Assembly (NCBI RefSeq): GCF_000737515.1
Contig: NZ_CP006587.1
Location: 806,001 to 870,000 of the forward strand
DNA from: Hymenobacter sp. APR13
GTDB taxonomy: Bacteria > Bacteroidota > Bacteroidia > Cytophagales > Hymenobacteraceae
DNA: 64,000 nucleotides
Direction: 5' to 3'
Below, in pieces: positions 18,342 through 26,786 of this stretch. A model generated the notes under the pieces. The model worked only from the letters and a program-made list of their open reading frames with translations. It ran no database searches and was not told where the DNA came from. The position numbers were made by a program, and so were the translations under genes. How positions within the stretch are numbered: position 1 is the first letter of the stretch; each line of letters starts with the position of its first letter.

Positions 18342-19616
18342 TCAGCCAGTCACCTCAAATCCGGCCTTTTCCAGCTCGCTCCAGAACTGCGGATACGACT
18401 TGCGCACCACCTGCGGGGCCTCTATGGTGAGCGGGCCGAGCAGCGCCAGCGGCGCAAACGCCATGGCCATGCGGTGGTCGTGGTAGGTGGCCACGGTCTG
18501 GCCGCTCACCCGGAACCCGTCGGTGCTGACGCGGAAGTGGCCTTCGGTTTCCTCGGTGAGGTAGGCCCCGAAGTTGGCCAGCTCGGTCTGAAGCGCAAAA
18601 ATCCGGTCGGTTTCCTTGATGCGCAGGCTTTCGAGGCCGCTCATCAGCACCGGCACGCCCAGCGCCGCCGCCACTACGGCCACGGTCTGGGCCAGGTCGG
18701 GGCAGTCGGTGAAGTCTTGGGTGAAGGGCGTGCGGGTGCCGGTCCGGGTGAGGCGCACGCCGTCCTGCACGTACTCGGTGGCCACGCCCAGCTGGGCCAT
18801 AATGGCCACAATGGCCTGGTCGCCCTGCCAGGAGTAGCGGCGCAGGCCGGGCAGCGTCAGCCAGGAGCCGGCCGGGGCCAGCGCCACCATGGCGTACCAG
18901 TAGCTCGCCGCCGACCAGTCCGACTCGATGGTGTAGTCGGTGGGCTGGTAGCGGCCGGGGCGCGCCTCCACCACCGTGCCCAGGTCGCGGCAGTCGGCCC
19001 CGAAGTGCTGCATCAACGCCAGCGTCATGCGGATATAAGGGCGCGAGCCTACCTTGCCGGTGAGGCGCAGGCGCAGGCCGTGCGGCAGCGTGGGCCCCAC
19101 CATCAGCAGCGCCGAAATGTACTGGCTGCTGATGTCGCCGCGCACGGACAGCTCCGTCAGGTCGCCGGCCTCGGTAGCGGCAGCGGTAGGGTTCCAGCCG
19201 CTGAGCTGCAGCGGCGGGTAGCCTTCCTGGCCTTCGTAGCTAATGGACGCGCCGAGCTGGCGCAAGGCATCCACGAGCACCGCAATGGGGCGCTCCAGCA
19301 TGCGGGCCGTGCCGGTGAGGTGCGTATGACGGCCCGTGGCGGCTAGGTAGCCGGTCAGAAAGCGCATCACGGTGCCGGCGTCTTCGGCATCGAAGCGGGG
19401 CGCGTCCGGGTTCAGCAGCAGGCGCTGCATGAGCTGGGTGTCGTTGGCGTCGGAGAGGTTGTCGAGCTGGCCGCCGCCGGCCAGAGCCTGCAGAATCAGG
19501 GCCCGGTTGCTTTCACTTTTGGAAGCCGGCAGCTGGGGCGTGCCCCGCAACGGCTGCGCCGGCCAGGTGAGCGTGAGGGAAGAGTTGATGGCAAAGAGAG
19601 CTAAGCCGCCAGGCAA
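18342..19616 (-). CDS. aroA: 3-phosphoshikimate 1-carboxyvinyltransferase (EPSP synthase)
   Basis: EPSP synthase joins shikimate-3-phosphate and PEP in the sixth shikimate step, in the cytoplasm. Motifs present: LPASKSESNRALIL (substrate Lys/Ser/Arg), GTVMRFLTGY, SIKETDRI-like LRIKETDRIF and YHDHRMAMAFAPL. The start is uncertain because no ATG lies near the conserved N terminus. The frame stays open to a GTG at 19736, right after the aroB stop, but those extra residues are Arg/Pro-rich and unlike the family. A TTG at 19616 is used here and gives about 424 residues, the usual size; an ATC at 19589 is also possible. It lies directly downstream of aroB and is probably co-transcribed. Confidence 0.92.
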   Translation of the reverse strand: MPGGLALFAINSSLTLTWPAQPLRGTPQLPASKSESNRALILQALAGGGQLDNLSDANDTQLMQRLLLNPDAPRFDAEDAGTVMRFLTGYLAATGRHTHLTGTARMLERPIAVLVDALRQLGASISYEGQEGYPPLQLSGWNPTAAATEAGDLTELSVRGDISSQYISALLMVGPTLPHGLRLRLTGKVGSRPYIRMTLALMQHFGADCRDLGTVVEARPGRYQPTDYTIESDWSAASYWYAMVALAPAGSWLTLPGLRRYSWQGDQAIVAIMAQLGVATEYVQDGVRLTRTGTRTPFTQDFTDCPDLAQTVAVVAAALGVPVLMSGLESLRIKETDRIFALQTELANFGAYLTEETEGHFRVSTDGFRVSGQTVATYHDHRMAMAFAPLALLGPLTIEAPQVVRKSYPQFWSELEKAGFEVTG

Positions 19617-19736
19617 GCGCCCGGGGCGTGATAGAAAAAACAGCGGCCGCCGCCGCCCGGGGCCACGCAGCGGCCGGCCCGCGGCAAAAATAGCCCTCAA
19701 CCCTGAACTACGGGCCAGGCCGGCGCCACCGGGCAC

Positions 19737-20777
19737 CTACAGCCGGTGGTAGTAGCGCAACGACTCGGCCACGTCGTGCAGCGTAACCGGCTGGTCGTAC
19801 ACGCCCCGGCCAATGCCTTCCAGCAGCGTGCAGTTGATGGTAGCGCCCGAGTTTTTCTTGTCCTGCAGCGCGTATTCGGCAATGGCGTCAGTTTCGAGGC
19901 TCACGAAATGCACCTTCTCAAACACCGAAAACAGGAAGGTTTCCACCTGGTCCAGCTCGGTGGCGCTCAGCAGGCCGCGCTTCACGCTCAGCCAGGCTTC
20001 GCAGATCATACCCGCCGCCACGGCCTCGCCGTGCAGGATTTCGCGGCCGGGCTGCGTGAGCAGGTAGCTTTCCAGGGCGTGCCCCACAGTATGCCCGAAG
20101 TTGAGCAGCTTGCGTGGGCCGGCCTCCAGCGGGTCCTGGGCCACAATGCCCTGCTTTAGCGCCACCGACGCCTCGATGGTAGCTGTCCAGTCGTCGACGA
20201 ACATGCCGGTGCGGCGCTGCTCCTCGAAGGCGGCGGCATCGGCAATCAGGCTGTGCTTCACGATTTCGGCGTAGCCCGACTTCAGCTGCCGCGGGTCGAG
20301 GGTTTGCAGGAAGCGGGGCTCGATGAACACGCCGGCCGGCTCCTGAAACACGCCCAGCTGGTTTTTGAAGCCCAGAAAATCGACGCCGGTTTTGCCACCC
20401 ACGCTGGCGTCTACCTGCGCCAGCAGCGTGGTGGGCACCTGCACAAACCGGATTCCGCGCTTGTAGAGCGCTGCGCAGAAGCCACCCAGATCCGTAATGA
20501 CGCCGCCGCCCAGGTTCACTAGCACCGCAAACCGGTCGGCGCGGTGCTCGGTCAGCGCGCTCCACACGGTTTCGCAGGAGGCCAGGGTTTTGGCTTCCTC
20601 GCCTGCCGGCAGCTCCAGTACCGTATGCTGCTCAGGCAGATAGGGCGCCAGCAGCGGGTAGCACAGGCGGTGAGTGTTGGCGTCGGCGAGCACAAAAACC
20701 TGGCTTATTGCCGGCCGCAGCAGCAGTTTCGCCAATTCTGGCAGGGCATTTGCTCCAATTTGCAGGATTTCGTTCAA
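19737..20777 (-). CDS. aroB: 3-dehydroquinate synthase
   Basis: A 346-residue enzyme of the second shikimate step, converting DAHP to 3-dehydroquinate with NAD+ and a divalent metal. Seen: the NAD-binding LGGGVITDLGGFCAALY; VPTTLLAQVDASVGGKTGVD, split by the usual linker; the metal/substrate region KSGYAEIVKHSLI; NFGHTVGHALE and LHGEAVAAGM with the metal His residues. The ATG at 20777 gives a normal N terminus, and the length fits. It lies just upstream of aroA on the same strand; the DAHP synthase gene of the same pathway lies 1.8 kb away, also on the minus strand. Confidence 0.96.
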   Translation of the reverse strand: MNEILQIGANALPELAKLLLRPAISQVFVLADANTHRLCYPLLAPYLPEQHTVLELPAGEEAKTLASCETVWSALTEHRADRFAVLVNLGGGVITDLGGFCAALYKRGIRFVQVPTTLLAQVDASVGGKTGVDFLGFKNQLGVFQEPAGVFIEPRFLQTLDPRQLKSGYAEIVKHSLIADAAAFEEQRRTGMFVDDWTATIEASVALKQGIVAQDPLEAGPRKLLNFGHTVGHALESYLLTQPGREILHGEAVAAGMICEAWLSVKRGLLSATELDQVETFLFSVFEKVHFVSLETDAIAEYALQDKKNSGATINCTLLEGIGRGVYDQPVTLHDVAESLRYYHRL

Positions 20778-20903
20778 TTTAAACTGGCTTTAAGAAAACT
20801 TAACAGGCAGATTCGTTGCATAAAATGCAGAAAATGATTAGCATAGTGCAACGTTCTTGACCTTATTCTGATCATCTACTCGAAACTTACTAACTATTCA
20901 GGT

Positions 20904-21344
20904 ATGTCCTTCTTTACCCGGTCTCAGTGTCTGGCCCCGCTATTGGCTATTAGCCTGTTATCTGCCGCTTGCAGCCGCGACTCAATGCCTCCTATGGAGC
21001 AGCAGCTGGTAGGCCGCTGGGAGTGGCAGCAATCGTCTACCGGCTCAGCCACCGTACTCACCCCAGCCACCACGGGCCACGAAGTAGTCGTGGAATTCGA
21101 CCGCCGGGGCCGCGCCATGTTTTATCAGGATGGGTCGTTGCAAAGCGCAGCGGCGTTTTCGGTGCGGCAGCAGCGGCCTGGACGGCACATCATCCAGTAC
21201 CGGGGCTACGGCGGCAGCCAGTACTACACGGTGTCGGGCAATGTGCTGTATCTGCAGGAAATGAAGGGCCAGACCACCCGCCACAGCTACGTGCGGCTGC
21301 CAGCCGTTCATTCTACGGCCACGGCCAGTTCCTCGGCCCTATAG
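20904..21344 (+). CDS. Small lipoprotein, W-x-W-Q family, paralogue 1
   Basis: A 146-residue predicted lipoprotein: hydrophobic signal with lipobox LLSAAC (Cys23), then LVGRWEWQQSSTG, LTPATTGHEVVVEF and DRRGRAMFYQDG. A beta-rich body ends with TTRHSYVRL. The layout (G-x-W-x-W-Q near the mature N terminus, then S/T-P-A-T-x-G) recurs in the next two genes, so the three are tandem paralogues. The fold may be lipocalin-like, a guess from length and strand pattern. It is expected at the periplasmic side of a membrane or on the outer membrane. No known family was recognised. Confidence 0.8.
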   Translation: MSFFTRSQCLAPLLAISLLSAACSRDSMPPMEQQLVGRWEWQQSSTGSATVLTPATTGHEVVVEFDRRGRAMFYQDGSLQSAAAFSVRQQRPGRHIIQYRGYGGSQYYTVSGNVLYLQEMKGQTTRHSYVRLPAVHSTATASSSAL

Positions 21345-21545
21345 GGTCTCGGCCAGATATTTTTTTGGGAGAGGTTGCAACCGCTCGGGTACGTAGCTGG
21401 CTCTTCCGTTTAATCAGGTAGACGTAAGTGAGCAGTAGGCAGATTCTGCTCAAGCATTTGACTGAAAGGCTTTTAACAATTGCCTGAATACGCAGCACTC
21501 AAGTCTCACTACTCAGCAGTATCGTTCCACTATTTCCCTTATCCG

Positions 21546-21959
21546 ATGAAAGTGCTATCCTACGCCAGCCTGGTACTGGCCGCTACTCTCTTCTCCGCCT
21601 GTGCCAAGCAGGACGTTGCCCCGGAACAGGCTTCCGTGGTGGGTTCCTGGCAGTGGCAAAGCAGCTTCTGCGGCTGGGGCGGTGCCAGCTCTCCGGCCAC
21701 CACCGGCACCAGCCGGCAGCTACTCATCGGGGCCGACGGCCAGGCGAAAATGTTGGAAAACGGCGTGCTGCGCTATACGACGCCCTACGTGCTCAGCCGC
21801 CATACTTCGCGGCTCAAAAACCAGGAAGCCGACTTCATCACCTTCACGGCGCAGCAACGGGAGTACATGGTGGAGCTAAACCTCCAGACCCGCACGCTGA
21901 GCCTGGCCGACGATGCCTACGACGGCTGCAGCGAAACGTACGCCTCTGCCAACCTCTAA
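21546..21959 (+). CDS. Small lipoprotein, W-x-W-Q family, paralogue 2
   Basis: 137 residues from the ATG at 21546, chosen because it begins a signal peptide with lipobox LFSAC (Cys19). The body holds VGSWQWQSSFCGWGG, SSPATTGTSRQLLI, GADGQAKMLENG and the C-terminal GCSETYASANL. It shares the W-x-W-Q and SPATTG blocks with its neighbours. Two extra Cys (one in FCGW, one in DGCS) may form a disulfide; paralogue 3 has a matching late Cys in EDACVDGG followed by IETY. It sits about 200 bases after paralogue 1 and 19 bases before paralogue 3. The function is not recognised. Confidence 0.8.
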   Translation: MKVLSYASLVLAATLFSACAKQDVAPEQASVVGSWQWQSSFCGWGGASSPATTGTSRQLLIGADGQAKMLENGVLRYTTPYVLSRHTSRLKNQEADFITFTAQQREYMVELNLQTRTLSLADDAYDGCSETYASANL

Positions 21960-21978
21960 CGCATAGCGGCCCCGCCTC

Positions 21979-22455
21979 ATGTACAAACGTCCCTTATCAC
22001 TGCTCACGCTTGCCCTCGTTGTGTGCACTACCAACATGGCCGCCCTTTGCTGCCGCGAAGAAACCGACCTGCCACCTGCCAATTTCGACACGCTGGCGCA
22101 ACAGCAGGGCTATTGGGAATGGCAAAACAGCGCTACGGAAGGCCCGATAGTGTCGCCGGCTACGGTGGGCTACACGCGCCAGCTGGTGTTTGGCAATAAT
22201 GGGCAGCTGAGCATCCGCCACAACAACCAGCCGTTTTCAGCCGTGCCCTATCAGGTTTCCACGGGCACACTGCCGCGTTGCGGTGCTCCCCAGCAAACCG
22301 TGCCGCTGGTGACGTTCACGGCCGAACTGGCCAACAACGACCGCAAAGCCTACAGTCTCAGCACCGACGCCGCCGGCACCCATCTTATGCTCTCTGGCGA
22401 AGATGCCTGCGTGGATGGCGGCTACATCGAAACCTACCTCTGGAAAGCCGAATAA
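21979..22455 (+). CDS. Small lipoprotein, W-x-W-Q family, paralogue 3
   Basis: A 158-residue predicted lipoprotein with hydrophobic signal and lipobox-like MAALC (Cys24). The body has QGYWEWQNSATEG, VSPATVGYTRQLVF, GNNGQLSIRHNN and the late pair GTLPRCGAP and EDACVDGG. It starts 19 bases after paralogue 2, so those two probably share a transcript. It is the most diverged of the three in the signal region but keeps the common core. A two-way terminator follows. The function is not recognised; tandem copies suggest local duplication. Confidence 0.8.
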   Translation: MYKRPLSLLTLALVVCTTNMAALCCREETDLPPANFDTLAQQQGYWEWQNSATEGPIVSPATVGYTRQLVFGNNGQLSIRHNNQPFSAVPYQVSTGTLPRCGAPQQTVPLVTFTAELANNDRKAYSLSTDAAGTHLMLSGEDACVDGGYIETYLWKAE

Positions 22456-22483
22456 GCGCCTACCGGGTAATATTTCCCCACGA

Positions 22484-22527
22484 AAACAGCCCGCCTTTTC
22501 CCGTTGTAGGGAAAGGGCGGGCTGTTT
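22484..22527. terminator. Bidirectional terminator
   Basis: A long stem AAACAGCCCGCC(TT)TTCCC paired with GGGAAAGGGCGGGCTGTTT lies between the convergent lipoprotein cluster and the DAHP synthase gene. Confidence 0.9.
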
Positions 22528-22543
22528 CATGAGGCCATTACAG

Positions 22544-23638
22544 CTACTCGGGGCGCTGCAGAATCTCGGTCTGGCGCCGGATGCTTTCTATGTGAATGAG
22601 CTTGTAGAGCTCGGCCACGAATTTCTCGTTCACTCCGGCTTTTTTCGCCCATTCCGGCCGCGAGCTGAAGATTTCCTGCCACCGGTCGAGCTGCAGGATT
22701 TTCACGTTGTTTTCCTTTTTATACTCGGCCAGCTCGCCTACCAGCGCCATGCGCCGGGCCAGGGCTTCCACAATTTCCCGGTCGGCCACGTCCATTTTCT
22801 GGCGCAGCTCATCGGCTTTGTTGAGGTAGTCGGCATTATCCGACGAGCGGTAGCGGTACTTCAGCTGGGCCAGAATCTCACCCAGGCGCTGCGGCGTCAC
22901 CTGCTGCTCGGCATCCGAGAGGGCGTGGTCGGGGTCGGGGTGGGTTTCAATCATCAGGCCGTCGTAGTCGAGGTCGAGGGCCTTCTGGGCGATGGGCAGC
23001 AGCAGGTCGCGGCGCCCGCCGATGTGGCTGGGGTCGCAGATGAGCGGGATGTGCGGAAAGCGGGTTTTCAGCTCGATGGGCAGCATCCAGGTGGGCGCGT
23101 TGCGGTAGCGCGAGGGCGCAAACGTGCTGAAGCCGCGGTGGATGGCGGCCAGGTCCGAAATGCCGGCCCGCTCCAGCCGCTCCAGCGCCCCGGCCCACAG
23201 CGCCACGTCGGGGTTCACCGGGTTTTTCACCATCACGGGCACGCCGGTGCCTGCCAGCGCATCGGCCAGCTCCTGCACCGCAAACGGGTTGACGGTAGTA
23301 CGCGCTCCGATCCAGAGCACGTCGATGCCGTGGGCCAGGGCCTCTTCCACGTGGCGTGGCGTGGCTACCTCAATGGCGGTGGGCAGGCCGGTTTCGGCTT
23401 TCACGCGCTGCAGCCACGGCAGCGCCTCGCGGCCCATGCCCTCGAAGGAGCCCGGCCGGGTGCGGGGCTTCCAGATGCCCGCCCGAAACAGGTCGATGTT
23501 GCCCAGCGCCTGCAGGCCGCGGGCAGTAGTCATTACCTGCTCCTCGGTTTCGGCGGAGCAGGGCCCGGCAATCAGCAGGGGCTGGCCTTTGGCAGTGAGA
23601 AGGCGCGAAAAAAAGGAAGCAGCGGGAAGTGTGTTCAT
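22544..23638 (-). CDS. Bifunctional DAHP synthase / chorismate mutase
   Basis: A 364-residue fusion. The N-terminal ~265 residues are a type I DAHP synthase barrel (LLIAGPCSAETEEQV, DLFRAGIWKPRTRPGSFEG, VLWIGARTTVNPFAVQE, PLICDPSHIGGRRD), catalysing PEP plus erythrose-4-phosphate condensation. The C-terminal ~95 residues are an AroQ-type chorismate mutase helical domain (ELRQKMDVADREIVEALARR, LVGELAEYKKENN). This order is typical of Bacteroidota, and the mutase domain may make the synthase sensitive to prephenate. It lies in the same direction as aroB-aroA but is separated from them by the lipoprotein trio. Confidence 0.94.
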   Translation of the reverse strand: MNTLPAASFFSRLLTAKGQPLLIAGPCSAETEEQVMTTARGLQALGNIDLFRAGIWKPRTRPGSFEGMGREALPWLQRVKAETGLPTAIEVATPRHVEEALAHGIDVLWIGARTTVNPFAVQELADALAGTGVPVMVKNPVNPDVALWAGALERLERAGISDLAAIHRGFSTFAPSRYRNAPTWMLPIELKTRFPHIPLICDPSHIGGRRDLLLPIAQKALDLDYDGLMIETHPDPDHALSDAEQQVTPQRLGEILAQLKYRYRSSDNADYLNKADELRQKMDVADREIVEALARRMALVGELAEYKKENNVKILQLDRWQEIFSSRPEWAKKAGVNEKFVAELYKLIHIESIRRQTEILQRPE

Positions 23639-23755
23639 GAAAAGCAGCTATATAAAAGCAGGCAAGGAGATGCCCGGAATGAAAGCCCGCCAACTGCTGT
23701 TGGTCAGGCATCTGTTGCTGGCATAACCCAACCGGCTTAGCCTGGGTTTAACGGC

Positions 23756-23763
23756 TATATTTG
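23756..23763 (+). promoter_or_regulatory. -7 box upstream of proline dehydrogenase
   Basis: TATATTTG matches TAnnTTTG exactly, 34 bases before the ATG at 23798, in the divergent gap after the DAHP synthase gene. Confidence 0.6.
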
Positions 23764-23797
23764 CGTCACCCATCCACCTGCCCAAAGCTACCACCCG

Positions 23798-24988
23798 ATG
23801 CCCACAACCCAAGCTCCGCCCATCTCCTTCGACGATACGGCCGTAGCCTTCGCCTCCAAGTCCGACGCCGAGTTGCGGAAGATGTACGCGCTGTTTGCGG
23901 CCATGAACAACAACACGCTGGTGAAAACCGGCGGCGGCCTGATGAAGGCCGCGCTGAAATGGAGTTTGCCCGGCACCAAGTTCCTGATCAAAAATTCCAT
24001 CTTCAGCCAGTTTTGCGGCGGCGAAACCATCCAGGAGTGCGTGCCGGTGATTGCCGAGCTGGGCCGCTACCATATCGGCACCATCCTCGACTACTCGGTG
24101 GAGGGCGAAGGCAGCGACAAGAGCTTCGACCACACCCGCGACGAGATTCTGGCCACCCTGGACATGGCACACAGGTCCACGCACATTCCGTTTTCGGTGT
24201 TCAAGGTCACGGGCCTGGCCGACAGCGCTTTGCTGGAGAAAGTGCAGGCCGGCACCGCCCTCACGGCCGCCGAGCAGGCCAGCTACGACCGGGCCCATGC
24301 CCGCGTGGATGCCATCTGCCACCGGGCCCACCAGTATGGCGTGCGCGTGTTCGTGGATGCCGAGGAAAGCTGGTTTCAGGCCACCATCGACAAGCTGGCC
24401 TACGAAATGATGCGCAAGTACAACCGCGAGTCGGCCATCGTCTGGAACACCTACCAGCTCTACCGCCAAGACCGGCTCGATGCCATCAAGCAGGCTCACG
24501 ATGACGCCCGGCAGGAAGGATACTACCTGGGTGGCAAGCTGGTGCGCGGCGCCTACATGGAGAAAGAGGCCCGCGTGGCCTCGCAACGCGGCTACGCCAA
24601 CCCCATTAACCCCACCAAAGCGGCCACTGACCAGCTCTACGACGACGCCCTGCGCTACTGCGTAGAGCATGTGGAGCGCATCAGCATCTGCGCCGGCACG
24701 CACAACGAAGCCAGTTCCCGCCTGCTCACGGAGCTTATGCAGCAGCACGACCTCGCGCCCAACGACCCAAGGATTTGGTTCGCCCAGCTTTACGGTATGA
24801 GCGACAACTTAAGCTACAACCTGGCGCACGCCGGCTACAACACGGCCAAATACGTGCCCTACGGCCCCGTAGACGCCGTAATGCCCTACCTGCTGCGCCG
24901 CGCCGACGAGAATACTGCCATTGCGGGCCAGAGCAGTCGGGAATTTCTGCTGATCCAGAAAGAACTGCGCCGCCGCCAGGGCCGCTAG
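23798..24988 (+). CDS. Proline dehydrogenase
   Basis: A 396-residue FAD-dependent proline dehydrogenase (PRODH barrel) that oxidises proline to pyrroline-5-carboxylate, passing electrons to the quinone pool at the inner membrane. It is the monofunctional form; no P5C dehydrogenase is fused or adjacent. Seen: IGTILDYSVEGEGSDKSFD, RVFVDAEESWFQ, IVWNTYQLYRQDRLDAI, the substrate-binding KLVRGAYMEKEARVA and the C-terminal YNTAKYVPYGPVDAVMPYLLRR, quoted in part. Family length is matched. It has its own promoter box and ends in a hairpin terminator. Confidence 0.93.
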   Translation: MPTTQAPPISFDDTAVAFASKSDAELRKMYALFAAMNNNTLVKTGGGLMKAALKWSLPGTKFLIKNSIFSQFCGGETIQECVPVIAELGRYHIGTILDYSVEGEGSDKSFDHTRDEILATLDMAHRSTHIPFSVFKVTGLADSALLEKVQAGTALTAAEQASYDRAHARVDAICHRAHQYGVRVFVDAEESWFQATIDKLAYEMMRKYNRESAIVWNTYQLYRQDRLDAIKQAHDDARQEGYYLGGKLVRGAYMEKEARVASQRGYANPINPTKAATDQLYDDALRYCVEHVERISICAGTHNEASSRLLTELMQQHDLAPNDPRIWFAQLYGMSDNLSYNLAHAGYNTAKYVPYGPVDAVMPYLLRRADENTAIAGQSSREFLLIQKELRRRQGR

Positions 24989-25040
24989 ATTGCACTTTGC
25001 CTGTCCGGTAAGGTTTTGGGAATAACAGCTTATTATATTC

Positions 25041-25076
25041 GCGGCTTCGCATATTGTGAAGCCGCGTTTTTTTTCC
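25041..25076 (+). terminator. Terminator after proline dehydrogenase
   Basis: The stem GCGGCTTCGC / GTGAAGCCGC is followed by eight T. An upstream in-frame ATG of the next gene lies inside this hairpin, which argues that the next gene starts later, at 25113. Confidence 0.8.
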
Positions 25077-25112
25077 CTATTTTCCGCTCCTCTTCACTCT
25101 CCTCCCTACGCC

Positions 25113-25481
25113 ATGTTCGGCCGAATTCGAAACCACTTAATACGCTTTGCCCGCCACCAAGTGGGTACCATCAGCTACCTGAATCTGGTTCAGGAAGCCG
25201 AGCTGGGACTTAATCTGGATATCTCTCACGAAAAAAGCCGCCTCAATGAACTGCTGGCGGAAATCTCTGAACAAGAGCACGCCGCCGGACGGCCCATCCT
25301 GAGCTGCTTGGTAAAAGTACAAGGCTCGAAAGGCCAGGGCGATAATTTTTATAAGCTTTGTGAGCGGTTGGGCATGGGAGAATGGCGCACGCTCAAGCAG
25401 GAAGAGGATTTTCTGAAAAACCTGCGCCAGGAATGCCGCACATTCTGGCAGGATCAGCAGAATTTCGAGAAATACGGATAG
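25113..25481 (+). CDS. Small cytoplasmic protein, unknown
   Basis: 122 residues from the ATG at 25113. The earlier ATG at 25056 lies within the preceding terminator and was rejected. Basic head (MFGRIRNHLIRFARHQ), then an acidic, helical body: LGLNLDISHEKSRLNELLAE, GRPILSCLVKVQGSKGQG, DNFYKLCERLGMG, and a Gln/Glu-rich tail ending FEKYG. There is no signal peptide or membrane segment. The middle block (R-P-I/L-L-S, then G-x-G-x-x-F-Y-x-L) recalls small uncharacterised proteins scattered among bacteria, but no named family was recognised. It stands alone between two terminated units. Confidence 0.75.
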   Translation: MFGRIRNHLIRFARHQVGTISYLNLVQEAELGLNLDISHEKSRLNELLAEISEQEHAAGRPILSCLVKVQGSKGQGDNFYKLCERLGMGEWRTLKQEEDFLKNLRQECRTFWQDQQNFEKYG

Positions 25482-25645
25482 CGCTGATTGGCAATAGAAT
25501 ATAGAAAACACGATACTCTAACGCCCGAATTTTGTGTGTAACCCCCACAGAACAGGCCGCGTTTAGTACCACAGATTCGCCGCTCATTAACATCCACCCG
25601 GCAGCGAATTTTTCTCTATTCTTTTCCATTTAACTCTCCCACCTC

Positions 25646-26479
25646 ATGAGCACCACCGATTCGAATAACCCGACTAACTCAGGTACTGGTTCAGGCGCAA
25701 ACTACGGTACCGGCAATGCTGGCACTGGCTATGGCACCGGCGCTAACACAACCTCGAGCGGCAACATGGGCAACGCCTCTACCGGCAACCCAAGCCTCGA
25801 CAGCACCGACAACAACCCGCATCATGACCACAGCGCCACCCAGAAAGGTGCAGCTGTAGCCGGCACTGCTGGTGCAGTAGTGGGCTCAGGTATTGATGCT
25901 GTGCAGAACGCAGCCGGTGATGCTGCCCGCGCCGTAACTGGCAACGATACCACCTATGGCTCCGGTAGCAGTTACACTACGGGTATGTTCCGTGACCGTG
26001 ACAGCGCCGAGCGTGCTTACACTTCGCTCTCGTCGCGTGGCTACACCAAAGACGACGTGAACCTGCTGATGTCGGACGAAACGCGCAAGACGCACTTCGG
26101 CGACAACACCGTAGAAACTGAACTTGGCGACAAGGCTATGGAAGGTGCCGGCGTTGGTTCGGCCATCGGTGGCACGGCTGGTGCCGTAATTGGCGCCATT
26201 GCTGCCATTGGTACTTCGGTAGCCCTGCCCGGCCTGGGCCTGATCATTGCCGGCCCGATTGCCGCTGCCCTGGCTGGTGCCGGTGCCGGTGGTCTCACGG
26301 GTGGCCTGGTAGGTGCACTGGTAGGCTCGGGTATCCCTGAGGAGCACGCTGTAGAATACGAAAACGACGTGAAAAACGGCGGTATCGTAATGGGTGTGAA
26401 ACCTCGTAACGCAGAAGATGCCCAGTATTTCGAAGAAGAATTCCGCCGCAACAACGGCGACAAAGTACGCCGCTACTAA
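25646..26479 (+). CDS. Glycine-zipper stress-response protein (YflT/DUF1269-like)
   Basis: A 277-residue protein. Residues 1-65 are low-complexity Gly/Ser/Thr/Asn. A short hydrophobic stretch follows (GAAVAGTAGAVVGSGI), then a YflT-like general stress module (GMFRDRDSAERAYTSLSSRG, TKDDVNLLMSDETR). A Gly/Ala-rich glycine-zipper pair covers about 170-232 (AGAVIGAIAAIG and AGAGAGGLTGGLVGALVG), and the tail has GIPEEHAVEYENDVKNGGI. Such proteins are induced by stress in several Bacteroidota; location could be membrane-associated through the glycine zipper. Codon use is more AT-rich and uniform than its neighbours, as in highly expressed genes. A terminator follows at once. Confidence 0.82.
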   Translation: MSTTDSNNPTNSGTGSGANYGTGNAGTGYGTGANTTSSGNMGNASTGNPSLDSTDNNPHHDHSATQKGAAVAGTAGAVVGSGIDAVQNAAGDAARAVTGNDTTYGSGSSYTTGMFRDRDSAERAYTSLSSRGYTKDDVNLLMSDETRKTHFGDNTVETELGDKAMEGAGVGSAIGGTAGAVIGAIAAIGTSVALPGLGLIIAGPIAAALAGAGAGGLTGGLVGALVGSGIPEEHAVEYENDVKNGGIVMGVKPRNAEDAQYFEEEFRRNNGDKVRRY

Positions 26480-26496
26480 GTACCGGTAGCTTTGCG

Positions 26497-26533
26497 AAAA
26501 AGGACTCTCCCCACTCGGGGAGAGTCCTTTTTT
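26497..26533 (+). terminator. Rho-independent terminator
   Basis: The stem AAAGGACTCTCCCC / GGGGAGAGTCCTTT has a 3-base loop and a T7 tail, 18 bases after the stress-protein stop. Confidence 0.93.
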
Positions 26534-26751
26534 TGTTTGTAAAGCAGTATCCGCTTCGCGCGGTAGTGCTCGGCAATGTGGCCCGATTTTTAAGTAGCTA
26601 TATCTGGCTACAGAGTGCAACCTCTTTTGTCAGTTTTGTGCCTCTACAATTGCAGGCCACGATGCCAACGGGCACTTAACCGGCGGTAGTTGGGTTTTTC
26701 TTTTAGAACCGGCACCTTGGCTGCGCCGTACCTCTCAGGACGGCTTTTGTG

Positions 26752-26759
26752 TACATTTG
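26752..26759 (+). promoter_or_regulatory. -7 box upstream of the processing protease
   Basis: TACATTTG matches TAnnTTTG exactly, 27 bases before the ATG at 26787. The rest of the gap from 26534 shows nothing else. Confidence 0.6.
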
Positions 26760-26786
26760 ATTTTCCTCCATTTCACCCGATTCTTC

